A DNA stretch of 47,390 nt from positions 1-47,390 of the forward strand of contig CAZFYZ010000014.1 in assembly GCA_964523735.1 (NCBI GenBank). Direction: 5' to 3'. The notes under the pieces were generated by a model. It was not told where the DNA came from and made no database searches. It saw nothing but the letters and a program-made list of their open reading frames with translations. Origin of the DNA: CAZFYZ01 sp964523735 (GTDB lineage: Bacteria > Armatimonadota > UBA5829). Position 1 is the first letter of the stretch, and each line of letters begins with the position of its first letter. A program made the position numbers and the translations under genes. Of this stretch, positions 15,203 to 23,374 are shown one piece after another.

Positions 15203-17782
15203 TCAGAAGACCTCCATAGCTGGCGGCGGAGCTGTCTTCGGCGCTGCGCCCGTGCCACCATTGCCCGGTCCAACTTCTATGGCCTGGACAAAAGCCTCCG
15301 CGGGAAGACCATTGTAAGGATCGCCGCCGATGAACCGGATTTCGATCACCCCATTCTCGGGACGCAGATCGTTGAAGACCAGGTCCACCGCCTTGCCGGG
15401 GCCGCCGGCCGTGGCATCGACATCCATCTTGCTGGCGACTTCCTTACCATTGATGAGAACCGTGATGCAGTTGGCCTTGGTAAAGCCTCTATTATTGGCG
15501 AACTTCAGCCTTGCATAGTACGGGCCTCCGGGCCCTACAGTGACGTTGACCCAGAAAGCATAGGCATGAACACCATATCTGTAGAGCTCAGGGTCTTTCG
15601 TGTTGCCGATCTCGCCTGGGGCAGGATCGGTCCACCACGTCGCCAGCGAGTCCTTGTTGAAGCCCGGGATGCGGACGCAGAACTCGGAGGCCGGATGCCA
15701 CTTGTTCCCCGCAGAGTCTGTCACATCCTCGCGGCCTGTGTATCCAAAGAGCATCCGCTGCACGCCCGTGGGGCCCCCGCCTTCGCCGAATCCGTTGTCT
15801 CCTGTGGCGTCGGACCACTGGATCGAGTTGATCTGTACTTTCGTGCCTTCCGACCGCAGGTTCTTCTCACTACGTGGGACGACCCTGATCTCGTGCTCCG
15901 TGTTCTCCAGACCAGACTTTGACCAGAGCACCTGCTGCCGTCGGGCCTCGAACGGCGTCCAGCAGTCGATCCCCGCCAGCTGCTTGACGCCATCGATGTA
16001 TACATCTGCCAGGCCACCGTCTTTCTGGACAGTGCCGATGATCCTGACCTGGTTGCCCTTGAACTTGAGCGACGCCGACGCGCCCGGCTTCTCGGCGACC
16101 CGCTGCGGATCGTTTCCCTCTATGATCACTTGCTTAGCCCCGTCATGCCGGATCGCAATGATGCAGTCGCCGTTAGGCAAAGAATCGACTGTGTAGCCGT
16201 TGGCGGCCAGATCAGAAAGCTTGTTCAGCTTCTTTCCACCGGCTTTGACAGACTCTGGATCAAACGACAGGCGCAGCACGTCGATGGTATTGGTCGGTGC
16301 GGCGAAGGTCGAATACTCCACCTTGCCCCTGCCGTAGACGACCGAGTTCACCACATTCGACGTACTGACAATGTGATTCTCTCTCGCGGCGCCGTAGAGG
16401 TCCGGACGCGATGACATCAGGCTGAGACTGCGCACCAGGTAGAGCGGATGGGTTGCAATGAACCAACCAGTGTAGACCCACGCACCGCCGTCGAGGAGAT
16501 CCTCGCCATAGCCCGTCTCGGTAATGTCATAGGTGGAGAGTATCGCCATACGCCTGGCAAGCTCGCTTGCCCACTCGCTCTTCGCTTCAACGCCGTAGCG
16601 CGACAGTGCAACCGCCAGGGTAACTGATCCGTAACTTGTGCTCCTGAAGCAGCAGACATCTGACTCAGGCATCTGCCAGGCTCCGCTGAATGTGTCGGAG
16701 TTGGAGTCGGTGTTAACTGAACACGCATTCAGGAAGAGGGCCACGATGTTCCGAACGTCGTTGCGCCAGTTCGGGAAGACGTCCTTATGGTCCATCATGT
16801 AGTTGGCGGCGTCATTCATGGAGACCATGCCGCGTGTGTCATGCACGAAGTCCCAATAGTGCCGCCCCCAGGTGTCCTTTACAGACCACACAGGCAGCAG
16901 TGTATCTCTGAAGTACGCACGTCCTGCGTCCCGCGCTTTGACGATAGCATCGCCCTTCCCGGTATAGCCTAGCTCGATCAGCCGGTCGAGGAACCGCAGC
17001 ACCATCACGATGCCGCCAGTCATCTTGTTCGTATCGTCGCCCCACCAACCACCGTTCTTGGGGATGTTCTCGGGATTCGCGTACCGGCCCCACGGCCTTT
17101 GGCCAGGAGTCAGGTTGCACTTCTCGGCGAACACGTCCCCCCAATGCTTGGCGGCCTCGAGCCAGCGAGTGTTGCCCGTGAGCTGGTAGGCCCGCAGCAG
17201 CGCGTTGCCGACTCCGGCTGCCATATCAAGCTGAATAAGCCCCGCCGGATCGGCCTTTCCGAACAGCTTGCCCTTGAGCGGAACGCTGATCAGGAAGTTG
17301 GGCCAGGGGTGATCGGCATTAGTCTGGCAGTGATCAAGCAAGTAATCCGCATAGCAGGCGATGTGGCCGATGGCCATCGGGTCGCCGGTGTACTTGTAGT
17401 AATCGACCAATCCGTCGATCAGTATGTAAGCTCGTTGACCGACGTCTCCGTTCTCCCACTCCGTACACCTCTCGGTCTTGACGGTGAGGTCACCGTCGCG
17501 GTTGATATGCCAACGCTGAGTATACAGGTAGATAGGCCCAACCGTAGGCGCCTTGCCGGCATCAACCCAGGGGTAGCGCTTGATTGTACCTCCTGCCACA
17601 CGTATGCGGAAGTCCAACTGCCCGTTCTGCCCCTTGTACCACGGCGCGATGACACCGTTCTTGTCCAGAACGGCATCGTGAGCGTAGTAATGCGGCATAG
17701 TAGTCGCACCAACGCATACGCTTGGTAGTAGGCAGAGACTTAGCACCAACAGCATCGAACTCCTCACGACTCCGGTAATCAT
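15203..17782 (-). CDS. Secreted six-hairpin glycosidase-like protein, short paralogue
   Basis: The product is 859 residues with a signal peptide ending at CVGA (about residue 26); an alternative ATG at 17755 has AGGAG 4 nt upstream. Residues about 90-470 look like an alpha/alpha-toroid of the six-hairpin glycosidase superfamily (VDYYKYTGDPMAI, DMAAGVGNALLRAYQLTGN, WGRYANPENIP, GRHYWDFVHDTRGMVSMND). A jelly-roll-like segment (about 560-680, VRIIGTVQKDGGLADVYIDG) and a malectin-like domain (about 690-840, MLFGYTGREDVTDSAGN) follow. It is strongly similar over its whole length to the N-terminal two thirds of 19405-23268, but lacks about 27 residues around GTWTRIS and the propeller tail. It is probably a secreted polysaccharide-active enzyme or binding protein; catalytic residues cannot be assigned. 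Confidence 0.83.
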   Translation of the reverse strand: MITGVVRSSMLLVLSLCLLPSVCVGATTMPHYYAHDAVLDKNGVIAPWYKGQNGQLDFRIRVAGGTIKRYPWVDAGKAPTVGPIYLYTQRWHINRDGDLTVKTERCTEWENGDVGQRAYILIDGLVDYYKYTGDPMAIGHIACYADYLLDHCQTNADHPWPNFLISVPLKGKLFGKADPAGLIQLDMAAGVGNALLRAYQLTGNTRWLEAAKHWGDVFAEKCNLTPGQRPWGRYANPENIPKNGGWWGDDTNKMTGGIVMVLRFLDRLIELGYTGKGDAIVKARDAGRAYFRDTLLPVWSVKDTWGRHYWDFVHDTRGMVSMNDAANYMMDHKDVFPNWRNDVRNIVALFLNACSVNTDSNSDTFSGAWQMPESDVCCFRSTSYGSVTLAVALSRYGVEAKSEWASELARRMAILSTYDITETGYGEDLLDGGAWVYTGWFIATHPLYLVRSLSLMSSRPDLYGAARENHIVSTSNVVNSVVYGRGKVEYSTFAAPTNTIDVLRLSFDPESVKAGGKKLNKLSDLAANGYTVDSLPNGDCIIAIRHDGAKQVIIEGNDPQRVAEKPGASASLKFKGNQVRIIGTVQKDGGLADVYIDGVKQLAGIDCWTPFEARRQQVLWSKSGLENTEHEIRVVPRSEKNLRSEGTKVQINSIQWSDATGDNGFGEGGGPTGVQRMLFGYTGREDVTDSAGNKWHPASEFCVRIPGFNKDSLATWWTDPAPGEIGNTKDPELYRYGVHAYAFWVNVTVGPGGPYYARLKFANNRGFTKANCITVLINGKEVASKMDVDATAGGPGKAVDLVFNDLRPENGVIEIRFIGGDPYNGLPAEAFVQAIEVGPGNGGTGAAPKTAPPPAMEVF

Positions 17783-17803
17783 ACTAGTATCGATCCTCAG
17801 GTC

Positions 17804-18487
17804 CTAGTTTATGGGGCGCGCTAAGACGCCTCTTCTGCTCGCGTACAGATACGTGAGGCTGTCAGTATAGTTCAGTACCCGAGTGGTCACGTGGCCATCG
17901 CAGTAGGCGAGAGTAGATGGGCTGGTCAAATCCTTGCGGTCGAGTGCATAGCCTCGGCCGTCGGAGGTATGGTTGGCGAATACCTCACCCAGGCAAGGCT
18001 TCCTTGATGGCGCGGCGACGTCGCTTGTTGTGAAGCCGCACAGTTGGCACCCGGGAAAGCTGCTCTCAGCGTTGTACCCTGAATCATTGTGCGAGCAGTA
18101 GTACCAATACGACCAACGAACATCAGCCATTTGAGACTTGAAGGTCGCCTTGAACAGCGGACACCATCGTATTGCCTCGCTGTTTGCGATGTATGACTTG
18201 AGCGCCTCGAAACATATACTGGAGCCTCCCAGCGCCTTGCCGGGACCGTGCTTGATGTCGCAGTCAGCATACCCAGTTGACCCAGCCCAAGGATAGCGGC
18301 CGTTGCTGTCATCGACGTACCTGATCATCGCCGCAGCCCACTGCTTCATATTGCTCGTGCAGGTCGATACCTGCGCATTACGCTTTGCCTTCGTGAACAC
18401 CGGGAACAGTATCGCTGCCAGTATCGCTATGATCGCTATCACCACCAGCAGCTCGATCAGCGTGAAACCTCTTGTCTTGCGCTCCAT
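17804..18487 (-). CDS. Prepilin-type N-terminal cleavage/methylation protein, second copy
   Basis: The product is 227 residues. The ATG at 18487 has AGGAGG 6 nt upstream; an earlier in-frame ATG would contain that ribosome site within the gene. The leader MERKTRGFTLIELLVVI has the G/F cleavage site, E5 and the FPVF ending. Near the C-terminus LTSPSTLAYCDGHV is the H-X9-DG-type motif. Cysteine content is high (about ten). It lies between the DeoR regulator (17 nt) and the six-hairpin protein gene (21 nt), so all three are probably cotranscribed. A role in secretion or display of the hydrolase is plausible but not shown. Confidence 0.9.
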   Translation of the reverse strand: MERKTRGFTLIELLVVIAIIAILAAILFPVFTKAKRNAQVSTCTSNMKQWAAAMIRYVDDSNGRYPWAGSTGYADCDIKHGPGKALGGSSICFEALKSYIANSEAIRWCPLFKATFKSQMADVRWSYWYYCSHNDSGYNAESSFPGCQLCGFTTSDVAAPSRKPCLGEVFANHTSDGRGYALDRKDLTSPSTLAYCDGHVTTRVLNYTDSLTYLYASRRGVLARPIN

Positions 18488-18504
18488 CAATAGCCTCCTG
18501 CCGT

Positions 18505-19341
18505 TCACTCAGAAGCATGGTGCTGGTCATCCGGGCCGGTGACCACGACCTCAACACCCAACGATCTCAACTCATTCAGTATCGCTGGGTCCACCCCGTT
18601 GTCGGTAATAACGACATCAGCCAGGCTGACCGGCCCTATCGAGACATTGGCCACATAGCTGAACTTGGATGAGTCACACAGAACAACTGCCTTCTTGCTG
18701 CTTTCGGCTATACGCCTGAGCGGGCGCGCGGAGGGCAGGTCAGTGCACATGAGTCCATGCTCGATGCTGATCGCCTCCACTCCGATGAAACTGGCATCCC
18801 AGAAGATGCGGGAGATCGTGTCTTCGCTCAGCGTAAAGTCTGTGCCGAGAGAGTTGGGACTCAGTGTCCCGCCGAGCAGATCCACTGGCGCGATGTTGCG
18901 CGAAGCGAGAGACACGGCTATCTCAGGCGACGGGGTCATCACTCGCAGGGTGTGACTCTCCGGCACACGAATGATGAGCTGGTAGGTCGTGCTGCCCGTA
19001 CTCACGAAGGCCATTCCTGACTTCGGCCAATACTCCAGGGCGGCACGTCCGATCCATGATTTCTGCTCCATGTGCGCGGTGCGGGTCTCGCTATAGACGG
19101 GAACGCCCCGCCCACGAGCCTTGATAGTGGCCCCACCGTGCGAGCGGACCAGTATCCCCTCCTCGTGAAGGGCATCAAGATCGCGGCGAACCGTCTGCCC
19201 GGCAACGCCCAGATTCCGAATGAGATCAGCGACAGTGACCGTGCCATCCCTCAACGCCATCTCGTAGATGATGCGCCTGCGTTCGGCGGCGATCACGCCC
19301 CTTGATCCGTGTCCGTTGCCCTCGTCTTGTGTAGCCATCAT
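18505..19341 (-). CDS. DeoR-family transcriptional regulator
   Basis: The product is about 278 residues. Tandem ATGs at 19341 and 19338 follow GGGAGG, favouring these over the upstream frame start. Residues about 15-70 form the DeoR winged helix-turn-helix (RRRIIYEMALRDGTVTVADL, VAGQTVRRDLDALHEEGILVRSHGGA). Residues about 90-255 are the DeoRC sensor domain with FVSTGSTTYQL, LLGG and CDSSKF, which binds phosphorylated sugars in family members. As first gene of the operon deoR, prepilin, six-hairpin protein, amidohydrolase, uroD-like, amidohydrolase, uroD-like, it is the likely local regulator responding to a sugar phosphate (inference). Confidence 0.95.
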   Translation of the reverse strand: MMATQDEGNGHGSRGVIAAERRRIIYEMALRDGTVTVADLIRNLGVAGQTVRRDLDALHEEGILVRSHGGATIKARGRGVPVYSETRTAHMEQKSWIGRAALEYWPKSGMAFVSTGSTTYQLIIRVPESHTLRVMTPSPEIAVSLASRNIAPVDLLGGTLSPNSLGTDFTLSEDTISRIFWDASFIGVEAISIEHGLMCTDLPSARPLRRIAESSKKAVVLCDSSKFSYVANVSIGPVSLADVVITDNGVDPAILNELRSLGVEVVVTGPDDQHHASE

Positions 19342-19404
19342 CAATCCCTCCCGCAACTCATGCGATAAGCTTGTTTGCCGCACACCATGTTAGCATCCTA
19401 TCGC

Positions 19405-22400
19405 CTATGAGCCATGCAGTTGAATGAAAGTTGCGTCGATGTATCGCTCGCCGGTAGCGGCGTCGGTCTTGATGACACCCCTGATGGTCACCAAAGCATC
19501 GACAGCAGGCTTGTCCGCTGTTGCCCTTATCTGGATACCGTTCATGCGATGGATGTCCTCGACATAGAACGAATCCGCGAACACGGCCGTTACTGAGACG
19601 GGTCCGATTCCGATGGTTGCTCCGCTCGCGAAGTTCTTGGCCTCAGAAATAGGTCTGGAGGTAACTGGCAGATGCAGAACACAGAGCTGCTGTGCCTGAC
19701 CGCTCGTTGAGCACGGGCCGCTGAAGAGCGTGCTCGCGTCGACCAGGCTGAGGATCTTGAACTCACTCGGATTGGCGGCTACACGATACAGCTTGCCGTC
19801 AAACGTGGTTATGCCAATACCGGAGTTGTTGCCGTATCCCCATTCGACTATCTCACCGCCAGCTTGCCTCTTGTAAATAACCGAGTGGTTAGCGTCAATG
19901 TAGAGGTCACTTCCTGCCCAACACAGGCTAGCCAGGTTTGCGCCCATAGTGGCGACTGGCGTTTTCGCGCCATTGGCTGTGTTCCAGCTCAACAGCTGGC
20001 CGCCCGTGAATGTAACAAGATAGGCAAGCCCGTCCGGCCCGAACTTGATACCGTACGGGTTATTTGCAATCGTGGTGCTCGGACCAGACTGCGCGCCGGT
20101 CACGGGATCGTAGGCCCCGGCGTGACCGGACCAGTCGCACAGCCAAAGCTTGCCAGCGTGCCAGGCGAGGTCGGTGACCTGAGTCGTGCTGCTATTCTTG
20201 ATCAGGTCTGACTTGATCAGTGTCCCGTCAAGCCTGTATTTGGAGACACCATTGTTGCCCCCCACATACACGTTGCCGTCGCCGCCTTGGATGACCCCAA
20301 TGCAGCCGCTGCGAGCTGCGAACGTGCCCAGGTATTCCCCATCCAGCGAGAACTTCTCGACCTTTCCGGTGTCATAACACGCCACCAGCATGATCTCGCT
20401 CCTGGGACCGATCTTGAACGAGGTGCTGTTGACGGTGCTTGGAGCGTAACCAGGACTATATGCTCTGGCTCTGATCGTAAGGTCACAGTCCACATTGATG
20501 GGGCCCACATAGACCTGGCTGGCCTCGGTGGGCTTGGCACCGTTCGTAGTGTAGTGGATGACTGCGCCTGGGGTACCACAAGCGATGGCTACGGATGTTG
20601 CCGTATCAAACGATCCGCCGTCAGGGGAGAATGTTGGGGTCTCGACGTTGCCCAACACACTTCCCTGCCCCACCTCAATCGCTTGGACGTAAGCTTCCCC
20701 CACCAGGCCTTTGTCGGTGTCTCCGCCAATGAACTGGATATCGATAATCCCATTCTGTGGGGTTATGTCGTTGAATGCCAAGTCCACAGCGCGGTCTTTA
20801 CCTCCCGCAGTGGCTTCGACATCCATCCTCTTCACAACCTGCCGCCCGTTAATCACCACCGAGACCAGGTTCTTCGTGCTGTCCAGCCCGCGGCTCGCAG
20901 CGAACTTCAGCTTCGCGTAATACGGTCCTGTGGGAGCGACAGTTACATCCACCCAGAACTTGGGGCCGTGGACACCGTAACGGTATAGGTCGTCATCTGC
21001 CGTGTTGGCAATATCGCCACCTGCGGGGCTGGACCACCACGCTGCGGGGATCACGTCCACATTGAACCCCGAAACTCGAACGCTGAACTCACAGCCCGGC
21101 CGCCACGCATTGCCTGCAGAGTCCACTACGTCCCCTCGGCCTGTATAGCCGAACACCATTCGTTGTGTATCAGTCGGCCCGCCGCCCTCACCAAATCCAT
21201 TGTCTCCAGTCGCGCTGGACCACTGTACGGCATCGACGTGAACCTTTGAGCCGCTGGACCGTGGGTTCTTCGTTCCTTTGACAACAACCCTGAGGGTGTG
21301 CTGTGAGTTTGAGAGACCGTTCTTCTGGTAGAGGACCTCCTGTCGCCGAGTTGAGAAAGGTGTCCAGCAATCGAACCCCGCCAGTTGCTTGACTCCGTCT
21401 ATGTAGACATCAGCGAGTCCACCATCCTGCTGAACGGGACCGATGACCCTGACCTGGTTGCCCGTGAAAGCAAGAGTCATGGCGGAGCCCGCCTGGTTGG
21501 ACACCCGGCAACCACCTTCGTGGTCTTGTTCGTTGCTGATTCTTGTCCATGTGCCGGTGAACGTGAGCCCGCCTTGGTCGTCGGCAATCTGCTGCGTATC
21601 GTTTCCCTCGATGGCCACTTGAGTTGCCCCGTCGTGCCGGACAGTGACAATGAAGTCGCCATTGGGCAATGCTTGAGCTGTGTAGCCGTTGCCGGATGTG
21701 ATCGGTTGCCTGGCAAGACTCACGCCGCCAGCGCTAACGGACAGGGGGTCGAACGCCGTTCGCAGAACATCGACGGAGTTGGCCGGGGCGTCAGCCGTGC
21801 AATACTCAATCCGGCCGTCGCCATACCTGACTGAGGTGACTACGCTAGACGAACGAGCAATGTGATTCTCTCTCGCCGCCGAGTAGAGATCGGGCCGATA
21901 GGAGAGAAGACTCATTCCTCGCGCCAGGTACAGGGGGTGGGTTGCTATGAACCACGTCGCATAGACGTAGGCGCCGCCATCGATCAGGTCTTCGCCGTAG
22001 CCCGCGTCGTTAACCTCGTAGGTAGACAGGATCGCCATGCGCCGGGCGATCTCACTTGCCCATTCGTTCTGTGCCTCGACACCATATCTTGAGAGAGCAA
22101 CGGCCAGTGTCAATGAACCATAACAGAGGCTTCGCCCACAGCACACTGCCGACTCAGGGATTTGCCAAGCTCCGCTGAACACATCCGAATTGGCCTCCGG
22201 GTAAACCGAGCATGCGTTCAGGAACAGCGTGCTGATGTTGCGGACGTCATTGCGCCAGTTCGGGAACAGGTCTTTGTTGTCCATCATGTACTGAGCGGCA
22301 TCGTTCATCGAGACCATTCCACGCAGGTCGTGAACGAAGTCCCAGTAGTGTCGTCCCCAAGTATCGTTCACCATCCATGCGGGCAGAAGTGTGTCCTTCA

Positions 22401-23268
22401 AGTAAGCACGCCCAGCATCACGTGCTCTGACAATCGCGTTATCATTGCCGGTGTAGCCAGCCTCAATCAGTCTATCGAGGAACCGCAGGATCATCGAGAT
22501 TCCACCGGTTAGCTTGTTGGGGCTGTCGCCCCACCATCCGCCATTGGTCGGGATGTTCTCCGGGTTCGCATATCTTCCCCAGGGCGCAGCCCCGGGAGTG
22601 AAGTTGCACTTGGCGGCGAATAGATCGCCCCAGTGCTTGGCTGTGTCGAAGTAGCGGGCATTGCCGGTGAGCTGATAGGCTTTGATCAGACCGTTTCCCA
22701 CACCGGCAGTCATATCGAGCTGTATGAGCCCCGCCGGGTCGGCTTTGCCGTAGGGCTCGCCCCTGAGAGGGACGCTGATCAGGAAGTTTGGCCAAGGGTG
22801 AGAGGCATTGGTCTGGCAGTGATCAAGCATGAAGTCTGCGTAGCAGGCAATATGCGCAATCGCCATAGGATCGCCGGAATAGCGGTAGTAATCGACCAAA
22901 CCGTCAATGACGATATAGCCACGTTGGCCGACATCACCATAGTCCCAGTCCGGCAACGTGGCAGGATTGACAGTGATGGTACCCGTCGGGGTAATGGCCC
23001 ATTGGCCATTATACATGTACTCTGGCCCGGCCGCTACAGCCCTGGTTGTGTCTGCCCAGGGGTAACGCTTCATGGTCTCTGCTGCAACCCTTATGCGCAG
23101 ATCGAGCTGACCGTTGAGGCCACTGTACCACGGGGCGATGACGCCATTACTGTCCAGCACAGCGTTGTGCAGGTAGTACCTCGGCATCGTCGTTGCGGCG
23201 AAACAAGAAGCCGTCAACGCCAGACAACCAACCAATGCCGCAAGCGCGTTAGCGATCCTACGCTCCAT
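19405..23268 (-). CDS. Secreted six-hairpin glycosidase-like protein fused to a beta-propeller and OB-like tail
   Basis: The product is 1287 residues with a signal peptide to about residue 25 (SCFA). Residues about 90-480 are a six-hairpin-like toroid; about 560-690 a jelly-roll containing GTWTRIS and GGLADVYIDGVKQLAG; about 705-875 a malectin-like domain. Residues about 880-960 form a chitobiase C-terminal-like spacer (TFSPDGGSFDTATSV, IHYTTNGAKPTEAS). About 965-1200 is an NHL/SMP30-like propeller (DGNVYVGGNNGVSKYRLDG, DLAWHAGKLWLCDW, NPYGIKFGPDGLAY). About 1205-1285 is one OB-like repeat (FYVEDIHRMNGIQIR). The first 870 residues are paralogous to 15203-17782; the rest matches the neighbour 23375-26791. 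It is probably anchored or displayed and acts on, or binds, a polymer. No catalytic acid can be named. Confidence 0.85.
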   Translation of the reverse strand: MERRIANALAALVGCLALTASCFAATTMPRYYLHNAVLDSNGVIAPWYSGLNGQLDLRIRVAAETMKRYPWADTTRAVAAGPEYMYNGQWAITPTGTITVNPATLPDWDYGDVGQRGYIVIDGLVDYYRYSGDPMAIAHIACYADFMLDHCQTNASHPWPNFLISVPLRGEPYGKADPAGLIQLDMTAGVGNGLIKAYQLTGNARYFDTAKHWGDLFAAKCNFTPGAAPWGRYANPENIPTNGGWWGDSPNKLTGGISMILRFLDRLIEAGYTGNDNAIVRARDAGRAYLKDTLLPAWMVNDTWGRHYWDFVHDLRGMVSMNDAAQYMMDNKDLFPNWRNDVRNISTLFLNACSVYPEANSDVFSGAWQIPESAVCCGRSLCYGSLTLAVALSRYGVEAQNEWASEIARRMAILSTYEVNDAGYGEDLIDGGAYVYATWFIATHPLYLARGMSLLSYRPDLYSAARENHIARSSSVVTSVRYGDGRIEYCTADAPANSVDVLRTAFDPLSVSAGGVSLARQPITSGNGYTAQALPNGDFIVTVRHDGATQVAIEGNDTQQIADDQGGLTFTGTWTRISNEQDHEGGCRVSNQAGSAMTLAFTGNQVRVIGPVQQDGGLADVYIDGVKQLAGFDCWTPFSTRRQEVLYQKNGLSNSQHTLRVVVKGTKNPRSSGSKVHVDAVQWSSATGDNGFGEGGGPTDTQRMVFGYTGRGDVVDSAGNAWRPGCEFSVRVSGFNVDVIPAAWWSSPAGGDIANTADDDLYRYGVHGPKFWVDVTVAPTGPYYAKLKFAASRGLDSTKNLVSVVINGRQVVKRMDVEATAGGKDRAVDLAFNDITPQNGIIDIQFIGGDTDKGLVGEAYVQAIEVGQGSVLGNVETPTFSPDGGSFDTATSVAIACGTPGAVIHYTTNGAKPTEASQVYVGPINVDCDLTIRARAYSPGYAPSTVNSTSFKIGPRSEIMLVACYDTGKVEKFSLDGEYLGTFAARSGCIGVIQGGDGNVYVGGNNGVSKYRLDGTLIKSDLIKNSSTTQVTDLAWHAGKLWLCDWSGHAGAYDPVTGAQSGPSTTIANNPYGIKFGPDGLAYLVTFTGGQLLSWNTANGAKTPVATMGANLASLCWAGSDLYIDANHSVIYKRQAGGEIVEWGYGNNSGIGITTFDGKLYRVAANPSEFKILSLVDASTLFSGPCSTSGQAQQLCVLHLPVTSRPISEAKNFASGATIGIGPVSVTAVFADSFYVEDIHRMNGIQIRATADKPAVDALVTIRGVIKTDAATGERYIDATFIQLHGS

Positions 23269-23327
23269 ACGATCCTATTTGCCTTTCCCTACGGAAGAAC
23301 GATCGACATACTTGAACGCCTGAAAGT

Positions 23328-23361
23328 CCGATTGGGAGGATTGGGGTACCCTCCCAATCGG
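23328..23361 (-). terminator. Hairpin between the propeller gene and the fused six-hairpin gene
   Basis: A perfect 12-bp stem, CCGATTGGGAGG/CCTCCCAATCGG with a 10-nt loop, lies 13 nt after the stop of 23375-26791. On the minus strand only ACTTTC follows, so termination may be partial. No clear promoter is seen between this stem and the next gene. Confidence 0.6.
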
Positions 23362-23374
23362 CGTATTGGCTGTT

